A DNA stretch of 64,000 nucleotides from assembly GCA_013400155.1 (NCBI GenBank), contig VXBM01000022.1, positions 1,134,910-1,198,909 of the forward strand. The letters are read 5' to 3'. Shown here piece by piece: positions 28,201 through 40,400 of this stretch (its first letter is position 1; every line of letters begins with the position of its first letter). The position numbers and the translations under genes are program-made. The notes below the pieces were generated by a model. The model did no database searches. It was not told where the DNA came from and saw only the letters and a program-made list of their open reading frames with translations. Source of the DNA: Helopsaltes ochotensis (lineage: Eukaryota > Chordata > Aves > Passeriformes > Locustellidae).

Positions 28201-31200
28201 TTCTCACTTCTCTTTGCATAATTTTCTCTAGTGCTCCTTTTTCATATTTTTCTTCTTTGTTTGTCTGTTTGCTTGCTTCAGCAGTCCTTTGCTTCCCCAC
28301 TTATTTGACTACAATGACAAACCTGTAAGTAATGACAGTAAGGTTGTGCTTAGAGGCTGATGGGAAGTATTTCAAAGTGCTTCAGTACAAAAGCCTGTTT
28401 CAGCATCTATGTGTTAAAATCAACACTTCAGCTGGTTTTTAAGTAGCAAGGAACCTTCTGGTTAGCATGAGTAATCTGACTATTGGAGAACTAACAGTGA
28501 ATTAAAAATTTTGTAAAGATATTGTGCAATTCAGGCAAAATCCCCAGCTGTTAAATTTTACAACACACTATGAAACTCAGTCTTAGAGCCATGTGATTAT
28601 GTGAGATATAAATTTTCATAAAATAAAAATTTAACCTGGTCTTAGTTTGCAGTTACTGACAAAAGCAGCAAGTTAAAGACTGAAAATTGCAAAAGCCAAT
28701 AAAAAGGATGTATTTAAAAATAAAATATTGGTGATTTTTGAGTGGTTTGTCTTCTCTGTACTGCACTGTACAGAAACAGGGAATTTTGGCTAAATTATCA
28801 TAATGCTAATTAAATAAAAGGTAGTAGAGAAATAATATTCCATTGTGAATTGTTAGTTCTAGAAGCCTCAGAAAACAATATGGCACAGTAAAATGTATAT
28901 ACTTCAGTTATACTGAGGGAACATGAAAGAAAATGCTGCTGGAATTAATTCCAAATGGCAGATAAAATGGCAGATTGCCAGGACTCTTCAGAAGAAGAGT
29001 GGATATGGTAGTATGAAAAACAGGACAGTCCCCGTAGCAGTTGTTTGAGTGGTTTCCTAAGTGTTTTTGTTTGGGGCCAAGAAGTGCAAGAAGTGAGGCT
29101 GCGATGTTTGGCGGGCAGGGAATAGCTGCACAGCACAGGGGATGGAGGCAGCACTTTGGCTCACCTGCCACAGCCTGGTCAGGTGCTGCTGTTGCTGATT
29201 GTCTTCTAACCCCCAACACTGATGGTGCTGTGATTGCTTTCGTGTGGCTGAAGGCTTGCGTAAGCAGCAAGGAAAGGTTGGTTGTGTTTGATGTAGTTGC
29301 TGTCTATCCTATGCTGTACGTTGGATCTTGGTGGGTAAGAGAGGCTTGCTGCCTCAGCTGTGACTTTTTAAAGCTCCTAAACTGTAAAAGGACAAAAAAG
29401 AGTAGAATGTTTTTAAAATGTATAAATGGACATTTTGCAGTATTGTGAATAGTACTGACGCAGCACAGATTTCGTTGCTGTATCTGCACTCCATTAAAAA
29501 AAAGTAATTGTGATTACTGTGCAGAAGGATTTTTTTTCCTGTGAATAAAGAGAAGTATGTCATCTATATTATACAAAACAAAAGTTTAAAAAACCACAAC
29601 AAACTGTGTTGCAAGAAGCACTGATTCCAAGCGTGGAGTTAATTCAAATTTAAATGCTTCTTAAAAACATTTTTAAACAAAAATGAACCAAATAAACTTC
29701 AGTGGGTCAAATTGCATAATTTTGTAAGTTGAAAGAACTATTTTTAGTAGAGAATGAAAATAATTCCATAGGTAATGATGAATGCTTTTAAACATGCTGG
29801 AATGAGAATAATCCCTATCTGCATGTTAGAGATAAAAACTAGTATTTTACTGTTAATATTGTTCGGGTGCAACAATTTCATAGAGAATTATATCTCATTT
29901 CATGAACAGAGTGGAGAATCAGAATTTTAACTCAGTTATGGAATGAAAGAAAAATGTTTCACAGGTAATTTTATCCCATTAAAACAATTTATCTCATTTT
30001 TCAGCTAATCTGATGCTTTCCCATTGAGTTAATGCATTTGTTTCTCTGAATTTTTGTGCTTTTCGCTGTTGGTCATTGATGTGACACTATTTTTCTAACA
30101 GCACAGATTTGTAACTGTGTGGCTCAGATATCAGAGTTTTCTTGTGTATTGTTTGAGCAGCTTATGCTTTGCTTCCTTTCAGGAAAGCAAGTGCATAATT
30201 TTTACAGGAAGTTCAGTCTTCACCAGGCACAGTCAGCCGTCTGACTTTTGCTCTGCTCTAAGGGATGGACCTATGAGCAACTGGCAAAGGCTCATTTACC
30301 TTTTACTATATTGAATTTATGTAGTCAAGGTCATTTTGAAAACTTGGCCAGGATGTGTGGATTTTTCCAGCCAAGTCAGAAAGAGCTCTTGCTCGATGAT
30401 TTTGGTAGAATGTGATAAATAAGCAGTTAAGTAAAAAACTATTTGCCTTTTTTCCTTAGTATTGGTGACAATGATTGCATGGTGAGTGCATTCAGTTTTG
30501 AATTTAACACGCAAAGCTCTCAGTTGAAAAAGGTTTATATTCAGAAAGACTCCATTGCCTTTTCCTTTAGCATATGAAACAACTGGTTTTGAGTCAAAGT
30601 TAAACTGCCTGTGGGGTGGGGTGGGTGGGGAAGGGAAAAAACATTGAGCTGATACAGAGGTTCAGCCTTTCAGTCCATGGTTGCTTGTGGCTTTGAATCT
30701 AGGGAAGAAAAAAAGAGAATTTAGGTTTTTCAAGGGCTCTGATAAGAACACTTTTCAAAGTATATTCTCAAGAGTCTTACTTGTACAGATTGCACAAAAA
30801 TATTTTGGGTTAGATGGTGCCTTATCTCTTCAAGGTACACCAAAGAGTTAGTTCAAAGGTGGAAAATGAGCTCTCTTTTCTGGGTCATCCTGGTGCCAAG
30901 CTGGTGCATTTGTGACATACAGCAGCCCATGAGACAGCACTGGTGACAGTAGTTCTGCCTGGACTTTCTGTGTGCAATTCAAAATCCTTTGGTCACCTGG
31001 GGTCTCTGGAGTGCTTTGGCCTGGAGAAGCCCCACTCATCCAGCCCATGGACATAGAAGTCAAGTGAGGGGTATCCTACACCCATTTGCTAGACTCTGCC
31101 TGCCATAAGGGAATTCTCGTAGCTGAAGAATATCCATAAATGAGACTAAATCTTCTCAGGGTGTTGTCTGTGCAGATAGATGCTGCTTTTCTTTCTACTC

Positions 31201-34200
31201 ACACTTGGCTTTTTCAGGATCAGGAAATAGGTGGGTGTTTGATACTCTCTCTACTTTTTTCTCCTACTGGCAATCACTCTGTTAACTATGAAGTTATGAA
31301 AAGATGGGTCATGAAGAGTTATTGTTGTGGACCTCAAGTCCTCATCCTGCTTTCTGACACAGAATTTCCATTTTCCATTATGCTGCTATTGCTGAATGTA
31401 GCTGATTTTTTTTGGCCTGGGCTCCAGGATCCTCTCTGACCTTGAACAGAAGGGGAGCTTCTGCTTCAGCACCTGATCACTGTATAAGTATGAAGTGTTT
31501 ATCTTTGTTACATTCACTGCTTATCAACTAATAATTTATCATTTAATTATTTTCTTACTTGTAAAATCTGTACCAAATACTTCAGATCTACTGGGATTTT
31601 ACTTGTTAATTTTTTTTTTGTTTCTCCTTCCATACTCTTTTCTGCCCTCACAGAAGTGAAGTGGATCAGCTCACTATGTATTTTTTCTCTTTGTCTCCTT
31701 CCCCTCCAGTGCTGTCTTCTTCTGGGTGGTTCCTATCTGCTCTTTTTTCTTTTGATGTTTTTGCCCAGCTATTGTTTTAATAATGTAAAATCCCAAGTTT
31801 TAGCCTGTTGTTTGTAGTTACTGTCCATTTGCTTCCCCGTTACATTTTTCTTGCTGCTGTGCTTCTTTCTTTCTTTCTTTCTTTGGTTTTCTGGTACTTT
31901 GTATCAGCCAATGCCAAACTTAGCATCGGCTGTAGGTTACAAGAAAGAATAGCAGAGAGAAAATAAATGCAACAATGGAATCAAAAGCTCAGCTATCTAT
32001 TTATATATTACTATATTTGTACTCATGTTCTGTGTTTTCCTGCCATCTTTTTATATAATCCTCTATTTATTGCTGTTACTATTTTTTCACTCCTATTTTT
32101 GATTTTTGCAATTAGTTAATCTTGTTAATAGTAGCATTGGGTATTAAAATTATAGAGATTACAAAAGATAGTGCACTGAGAGCAGGTGATCACACTTGAG
32201 GTGGAATCTTCTGAAAGATTCTAGAATCCTTCTAGAATCTTCTGAAACTCTATCCCTTCCATGAGTTGAGGACTAGAAATCAAGGGAGCAGTGAACATTA
32301 AGGGAATTGCTCATTCCAAGCATTTCCTTTCAAGTTCTTTTTAAAGCCAAGTACAGCCAGTTTATATGCATTTATTTGTATGAGTTTAGCTGACCACTGT
32401 AATCTTGACATCTGGACACTCGGTATATATGGTCAGTGGGAAATAAACCTGAACTCAGAATATCTTCTCACTCAGAGGTGAATGCTGAATGGGCTTGGCT
32501 GAGAAGCTGCTGCCTCACCATCCCACATTCTTTCCTGTGATGAAACAGAGTCCAGTTTGTCAGTGGTTGCTGGGGTTTTGAGGAAGGGAGCAGGAGGTGC
32601 TGGAGGCAAGAGGACCTGTTTGTGCACTTGCTTAGGCTACAGCTGTTATTGACATTGGGGTTATCTCTCCTGTCTGGTGCATCCTGCTGTGCTGCTTATG
32701 AGGCAATACCCAGCAAGCGATATCCTGTTGTTTGTAGCTTCTCTTTGATGTTTTTCACTTTATTTGGGAACAAGTAACACAATGGTGAGGGGCATCAAAA
32801 CTGTTTCAAATATTTGAGACTTAATGTGTCAAATTCCATGGGACACCAGTGTGGTTTTATGCAGTGGTATTACTATATGTTGTAGCAGGTGCGAAAAGGA
32901 TAACTGCTGTAATGTCATGCCAACAGCTTGGATTACCTTTAGTTGTTGATAAACTTTCTTTTAAAATTGGAACTCCAGAAGCAAAGCATTCTGTTCCTCA
33001 GTGAGATGGATTATATTGTGCTCCTAGTGCTCTTTATCATTTCAGGGCCGGTCTTCACATTTAGGAAATCGCTGTTACTTGTGTTGAAGAAATAGATCTA
33101 TTTCATTACTTTAAGAATTAGCAAAAATCTGATTCTGTGATTCTTAATGCATTGGTTATTCACATCTTAGATCCAATGTTTTACAAGCCAGTGTGCATTA
33201 TAAAGGAAGATGTAACAACAATCAATCAAACAAAAAAACCCCAAGTAGATGAAGATGCCTCTTAATAAATTATTTCTGTAGAAAATGCAGGAAAAAATAA
33301 CTACACATCTCACCTTAAATAAGAAAAAAAGCTTAAATAAATTTAAAAAAAACCAACAAAAACCCAAAACCCAAACAACAAACTAGCTGCAGTAGTAACT
33401 AATGAATCTATTAAACTCCCTCAATATGCCCTCAGAGTATTGGAATGGTGACCATGAGAAAACCTGCCATTCCACATGTCTGTGCAACTGCAGTACATAG
33501 CTGTAATGCTGTGAAACATAAGAACAAATACAGTGCAATTCTTTTCCAGTCCTTGCAGAATGTGTTAGAAGAAAAATGGATGCAGAAATATTGCAAGTGG
33601 AAAGCTTGCAGTTAAATTTCCTGCCTTTGAATGCAATATTGTGTAGGGATTTATTCCCCAGGTGTATGGGTGTCTGTTATTTATAATGCCCTGGTTTGTG
33701 TTTGGCTCTTCACATTTTGTGGTGAGTTTCTGTTGTTTGTTCTCAAGAAGTGACAAACTGTGCTACAATAAGAACTATATTCAACTTTATGTCGGTGCAG
33801 TTTTACAATCACTGCACTATGTGAATTATCTTTATTTTTAATTATATTGCCATCTCTGCCAAGAATTCCCAGATCATCTGCATAGTTTATCAGAGATGAC
33901 AATATTGACAGTCTCAGAAAAAACATCACTAATGATGCCAAGATGTGTATTTGATAAAGAAGAATAATTTACCAACAATCTAATGTTAATTAGAAGCCAA
34001 AAGGTATTTTGATTCTGAGATAATTGTTGCAAGATAGGTAACTAAAAATGTTAGGGGATTTACTCAGTTTAGCAAAGATTTAAAATTTGCTGTTGCAGTC
34101 ATTAAAGAAAATTGGTGGGGATTTGTTCATTTTGTAAAATCATATCAGGAAGGATGTAGGATTTGTAAACAGAGAAATTCACTCCATTTTTTCAGTTGGA

Positions 34201-37200
34201 ATGCTTATCAACTTTGTAAACCCTGGCTACCAGCCCTTTTTGTGCTTCCCTGTGGTAACTGCATCTCTCTGGGTATGTCAAAGACATCTTTATACAATTC
34301 GTGCAACCCTTCAAACAGTGTGTAAAGTCCTGCAGTGCTTGCGCAGGAAGGCACTGCAGGTGTCTTTGCACAGAAATGAGTACTTTGGGCGCTGTCTTGT
34401 GCACTTGTGTTGCTTCTCAACCCATAAACACACATGCACACATTTGCCATTCTTGTCCACCCTTCACCAAGTGAAAGCTGACAGGATAAAATGTCTTTTC
34501 CCTTTGTCCCCTGCCAGCCTTGTTTCTGTTATACCAGGTGTTCCCTGGATGTGCTCTCAGACGTGTTCTAACAAAGTGTTCTCAGTGTGGGTCCTGTAAA
34601 ACTCGTACCAGCAATTTCACTACAGTATTTTCATTACAAAGGACATCCTGTTTCATAATAATATATTGTATTCATTTTGAAGATGTCCTCATGTCTTACA
34701 AGAAGGAATTCTAAAAAGTGGTTGATGCTGTTAGTTGATACTTTGTTTTCTTTGTAAAGTCAGCATGATATAAAAAATTCAGTGTAAAAAAATGATTTTA
34801 AAAGATAGATGGTGCCTTGATGGTACCTTGTTATTTAGTTAATGTATGCCTTCTGTGATATGGTAGCTGCAGTATATGCTATTTATGTCCCAGAAAATAT
34901 TCAAAAATAATTGCTGACAAAAGCCACTTCACAGGTTGACTCAGAGGTACGTCTTGTAATCTGAATGTTAATATTCTGGATAGCTAGACAGAGAAAACTA
35001 TTGATGTAGTTTAAAGATCATATTAGAGACTATCAGGATTTAGTTAGAAAGTGGGGATGGAGAAGGATTGAGATACTTGAGTTCTCCCAGTTTCACTAAA
35101 ATTCTGTTTATTGAGTGTATAAAACATACAATATACAATATTTTTGAAAAGTTAAGATTTTTTTTTGCTAGTCAGTGGGAAATGTTGCCTTTTATATCAA
35201 AGGAATTTATGTTTGCTCCAGAAGTAATTCAGAATCACCTTAATTTTACTCTAGAATTCAGGCAGCCCCTGGTTTTACTGTGCGATTTTGACCGTCATCT
35301 GCTTTATTTTTTCACCTTAAGCTTAAATTGGTGTTACAAAGAAGCACTGATAAAAACCAGAGACCAGATTCTTACCTCCCTTACATATGGTTGGTTCCAT
35401 GCAATCCATGCAGGGGGGCAACGAGCAGTGTCCATTGAGATCAAACAGTTCTTCCAGCTCAAATCAATGTGTAGATCTTGACTTTCTGTGTTAGTGGACC
35501 CAATCAGGACCTCTGTATTCCAAAAAAGCTCATCTTCTTATTGTAGTTGCAACTGTTTTGGGAAGAGAGAAGTGTTAAGAATACTGTCAAGTGAAACAAT
35601 ATGTTGTATTTTCTCAGTATTTGAAAATACCATTACAGTTTTTACAACCAGGATTTTTGAATTTTATTTTTCCCACGTCTACCTGCAAAAATACTGTTAC
35701 TGTGGCCTGATTTGTCATCATAAACTGTTGTGTCATACATAAAGAAGAAAATTGCTCTTACCTCTCGGGGTGTGTAGTCAGATAACCTGGGCTGTGAACT
35801 GGAAAAGTATTTTTTCCATCACTTTCATTGGCTGGACTAGCAAACTCCGTGGGTGTCTGTATCAGCTGCCTTGGAATTGCTTTTGATGTGATTAGGCTAC
35901 TAATTAACTGTCTCACTTCTTCTCTCCCTCCTGATGTTTTGCTTTTGATTCACTTTGACTCAGAGGAGTCTGCATTCAGTGTATGTTTGTTTTTGTGTTT
36001 TGTCTAAAATCCCTAATGATAGCTTAGACTGTTCTCTTTTGGTTGAGAGTTTCCCTCTGTTGACATAAATTTTTCTGTTAAATGCATGCATCAGAATTTT
36101 TCTTTTAAGAACAGCTGGGACTTTGCAAGGTGTAAAAACAGTGTGCAGTCAGGGTGCATATATGTGTGCATATTTGTTTGAAGTGTGCTAAGGATTTTAT
36201 AATCTGTAAGAGAATATCCATAGTTACTTCAAAACCATCAAAAACCATAATAATTGTTTACTATTTGAATTCACCAGATAGTAACCTTATAATTAAATTA
36301 TTGTGTAAAGTCAGTTAAATAACAGCAGAAGTTACTGTACTAAGGCCCACTTTGCAAGGAAACCAATGAAAAGGAAGTGTGAAACACACTAATAGATTAT
36401 ATGCTATAGCAATATATTCCCTTTTTATTGCTTTTCCACAGGCAGCAGATTCATGTGCAGTTATTACTACCTATACTATCTGCTAGTTTTCTATCAAAAA
36501 AGATTCAGTCTATTGAATCATTAATCTAATATTTATCATTCTTATTGAAAAGCCACTAGTGTTAGCACTGTATAAAATATTGACTTAAATCGACTGGTTT
36601 TGCTAAAGATTAAAAACATATTAACCTGAAAAGCATGGTATTTCTTAGGACATCTTGAAACTACTCATTGTAGGTATTTGAAATGACAATTTTTCTATGT
36701 TGTCTGAGGAATGATTTTTCTCTTAAATCTTTAACATATAGTAAGTGACCAGTACCATCCTGATTTGATGATGCTGAATGTTCATCCAACACACATTTGA
36801 AATTTTGATGTGTGTTGCATTAGTTAGTGAATATCAAGAATAACATTTTTGCTCATACATAGAGTGTAAAATGGGATCTTTTGTAGCAGCACACGGCCTG
36901 TTTAGAATGATATAACAGGCGCTGAATGTTCACATATCAAACAAAATGCCATCTTTCTGTAGAAAAGAGGTGTCAAAAAGTTTCTTTGTACCTTTAACGC
37001 ATGTGATTATGTAGTACAAAATGCAGAGTTTGTAAAATTTCTTGAATATACAGGCAAAAAATGAATAATTCAAAACAACTCATAAGTTCTACATTCTATT
37101 GTATCTTTTATAACGCAGGCAGAAGATAGCATTGTGTTCCCAGTAGAGCTGAATTTGCACAAGTTACACCTCGGAAAATGCCAGATGGTCTATGGTCTAC

Positions 37201-37374
37201 TTTTGAGAGCTGTCACATATGTAAAGATTTGAAAAAAGAAAGACAGCTGAATGAGAGCAGTGGATCATTAAAGAGAGAGTGAGAGTCCCTGGGTATCACT
37301 GTGTTTTAAGAAGCATTGTGTCGTTCTCCATATTACACCTTTTCTTTCTTTCTTTCTTTNNNNNNNNNNNNNNN

Positions 37375-37410
<36 letters not shown>

Positions 37411-40400
37411 AGATATACACAACCTTTAAAACATAAGGTAAAAATATTTCTGTTCTAAACTGAGTGGTTGTGGTTTAATCTTGGAACTGTCAATTGCTTT
37501 TGTTCTTTATGCTAGAATGCGGTCATATGGTTCCTAATTGGTTTCAAGTGTGTTTTAACCATAAGATTCAAGTCTCCCTAGTGCAAAATTATCAATAAAG
37601 TTAAAATAAATTTAAATTGAGATAACTAATCCATTTGGGGTTTTATTCCATTTTGATTTGACCTGTGTATCACACATGAATACTGTAAAGCCAGTCAGCT
37701 AAAAAGTTGTATGTTAATGCTAAAAGAGTCAAGTAAGAGTACTTTGGGAACAGGATTACTTAATAAAAAATTAAAATTAGAAAAACATAGAAAAGTCCCT
37801 AAAACCTTAGTGAAAATAATAATAAAAGCAAAAACCTGTAACTGTTCAGATTTCCAAGACTTTCCATTTACTCACAGAAACACACCTAGTTTTGAAGATT
37901 GAATTTTGGATATTTTGTCAAGTTACTGTATTGTAGCAAAGCCCCAAAAATATACAAACAATTTTTAAGCTGCCACCACCCATTTAACTTACTTAGAAAA
38001 GGTCATAGATGTCAGTTGTAAAACTGACATCCAGACATCAAGAATTTTTTAGAAAAGCCTATTGCTTGTGTTTATTGAGGAAGGTTAACTGCTCCTCAGC
38101 AATTCTAGTTCATTGATGCAACTGCACTAACTCCACAGCAGGGAATCATAGACAATGCAGAGAGAGAAACATTACATGAAACATGAAAAACACTGTTCCT
38201 TAATTACAAAATCTGCATTTAAGTGGGATAATGAAGATAAAGCTATGGGGTGCTGTGGACATAAACACTGAATTTTGGCAAAGGTTTTTGGCTGTGATTA
38301 GGTCTATATTGACTATTTTTAAAATGGAATGAATAACTTTTGATTTTTAACAAAATTAATTTTGCACATACGTGGAAAGAAAATCTACAGAAGGGTTGGT
38401 TCCTGGTAGTATACTTTTAATAATGCTTATTCAAATGGGAGAAAATTCCCTAAAAATTTGTTTTGGGACCTTTATGAGAGTTTGGAAATGTTAACCAAAC
38501 AGATAGCGATGCTTTAAGTTCCAGCTTTCATATTTTCCAGATTCTGTACTGCATTAGTATATAACTCTGAACTTCATACAAAGTGTTAGCAAGTTCTCTT
38601 CACATGGCAGTTAGACAAAACAATCCTTTTCCACCCTGAGAACCAAAGACACTGTTACGGCTTCAGGCCCAAAAAGTATAAACAACAGTGAATTGAGGAG
38701 AGCAGACTGGGAGGACGGGACTTCATAACCTGAAGCTGTAATTAGACAATTAACCCTAGTATGTAAATGGACCAAAACTTATAAAAGTGTGAAAACTCAT
38801 GACCAGCTGTCTATCTTGGGTTTAGCCACGGCCGGGCTCTTGTACTGCCCAAGGTGTATCCTTTGAAGGCCTTTTAATAAATACCTACTTTATTCTTTTA
38901 ATACTGTCTAGCCTCTCCAGGTAACCTCTCTAGGCATCAATAGCACAAATTGAATTCCAAAGTGAAGAAAGTGCCTTGCTTATGCTTCCTGTTCATAGGT
39001 TTTACCAACACTAATGCAAAACTGAAAGAGAAGCAGTTTCAGCACTGTCAATAAAAAAACCTTTGGGCAACAGTTAGTTCTTCAGGTCTCAGATAGTGTG
39101 CTCCTCTTTTGTTGGCTTGAAGGTTTCTGAGTGGTTACTACTGGTAATGGAAGGGAATGATCTTTGATCTTTGTGTTCCCTGTAACATCTTTGGGGAGTC
39201 TAAAACAAGAATGCTCCTCCCAGCCCTCCCTTTCTTTCCTGCAACAGAAAATTATCACTTTGGACAAGTAGGTTCAAGCAGGGTTACTCTGACCTAGATG
39301 AATTTGAGGAGCCAAGGCTATCTTCTGAAACATTAGTTGTAGTGACTAAAATATCAAGAAATGCATGAACCAGTTCATATTTAAACTATTATGAAAAAGA
39401 ATACGTTGTTGCCTGTGAGCATGACCAAAACATTAAGTTTTAGGTTTGTGTGAATTTTAATCTGGAGAAGTTTATGACAGTGGAGAAAGCAATCCGAGAA
39501 TGGTGTTAGTGTTCTGGATAGAGGGAAAGCACTGGGGGTTTGTTAGGCAAATTTAGAACTGAGTCCTTTTAGAGACCATGTTGGTGTGCTTGTCCCAGTA
39601 GTATTTGTTGGAAAATTTGTTAACTAGCACCTGAAGTGATCAGTAGAGTTGTTTCTTTTAGAACAAGCTACCTATAATTATCTATATGTATTTTTACCTT
39701 GATACTGTGAAATCATCAGAAAATGAAATGAAACATCTGAAAAGAGAATAAACTGCAGCACTGTTTTTCCTTACTGCTGGCACTAATTTCTTGTCCATTT
39801 GGTATCTGATAGAAACTGGACTTTTTCTTTCACATAACATTTTTAAATAGGTGAAGATTGGACTGTCTGAAAACCCCTTTACGTCCAAGCATGATGCAGT
39901 AGTGTTTTGATTAGGAGAGGTGATTGGGTTGATGCTTTTTGATTGTGAAATCTTGTTGTGTTACTGTGTTTACAGTTCAATTAGTTTTCCCCCATGAAAT
40001 CTGCATTTTTTCCGAAGTAAGAGTTGTTAAATTGAAACCACTTTTTTTTTCTTAGAAAGCTTTACATTAAAAAATCATGCATCTTTTCTTCAGTTACAGA
40101 CTAACGAATAAATAGGAAATCCCTTTTCCTTGTTGTTACAAATATTCTCCTTTATGGTACAGTAGCTCAACACAGATTGGCCAAGTTTCATGCTTACTTA
40201 CTAGAATGAGTTTATAACATGTACTCTCAGAGACTTAGCCAGGTCACTGCAGATTCTTACCTTGACAGGGTTTTGGTTTTTTGTCCTTTGACCATTTTAG
40301 TCTTTCCATTAAATCCCTAACTGGCCCATTACAGCCATTTCTAAAATTGTGATTCTTTGTTGAAGAATATAGAGGGGGGACTCTGGCTTGCGACGGCTCT

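Noticed and set aside
29041..29448. 135-codon open frame on + strand, overlapped by antisense frames
   Set aside because: No domain, no splice support, and similar-length frames on the other strand. Considered as a processed pseudogene, but I recognise no parent gene.
35068..35481. 137-codon open frame on + strand
   Set aside because: Intronic, no motif or family resemblance, ordinary intron composition; expected by chance in 64 kb.
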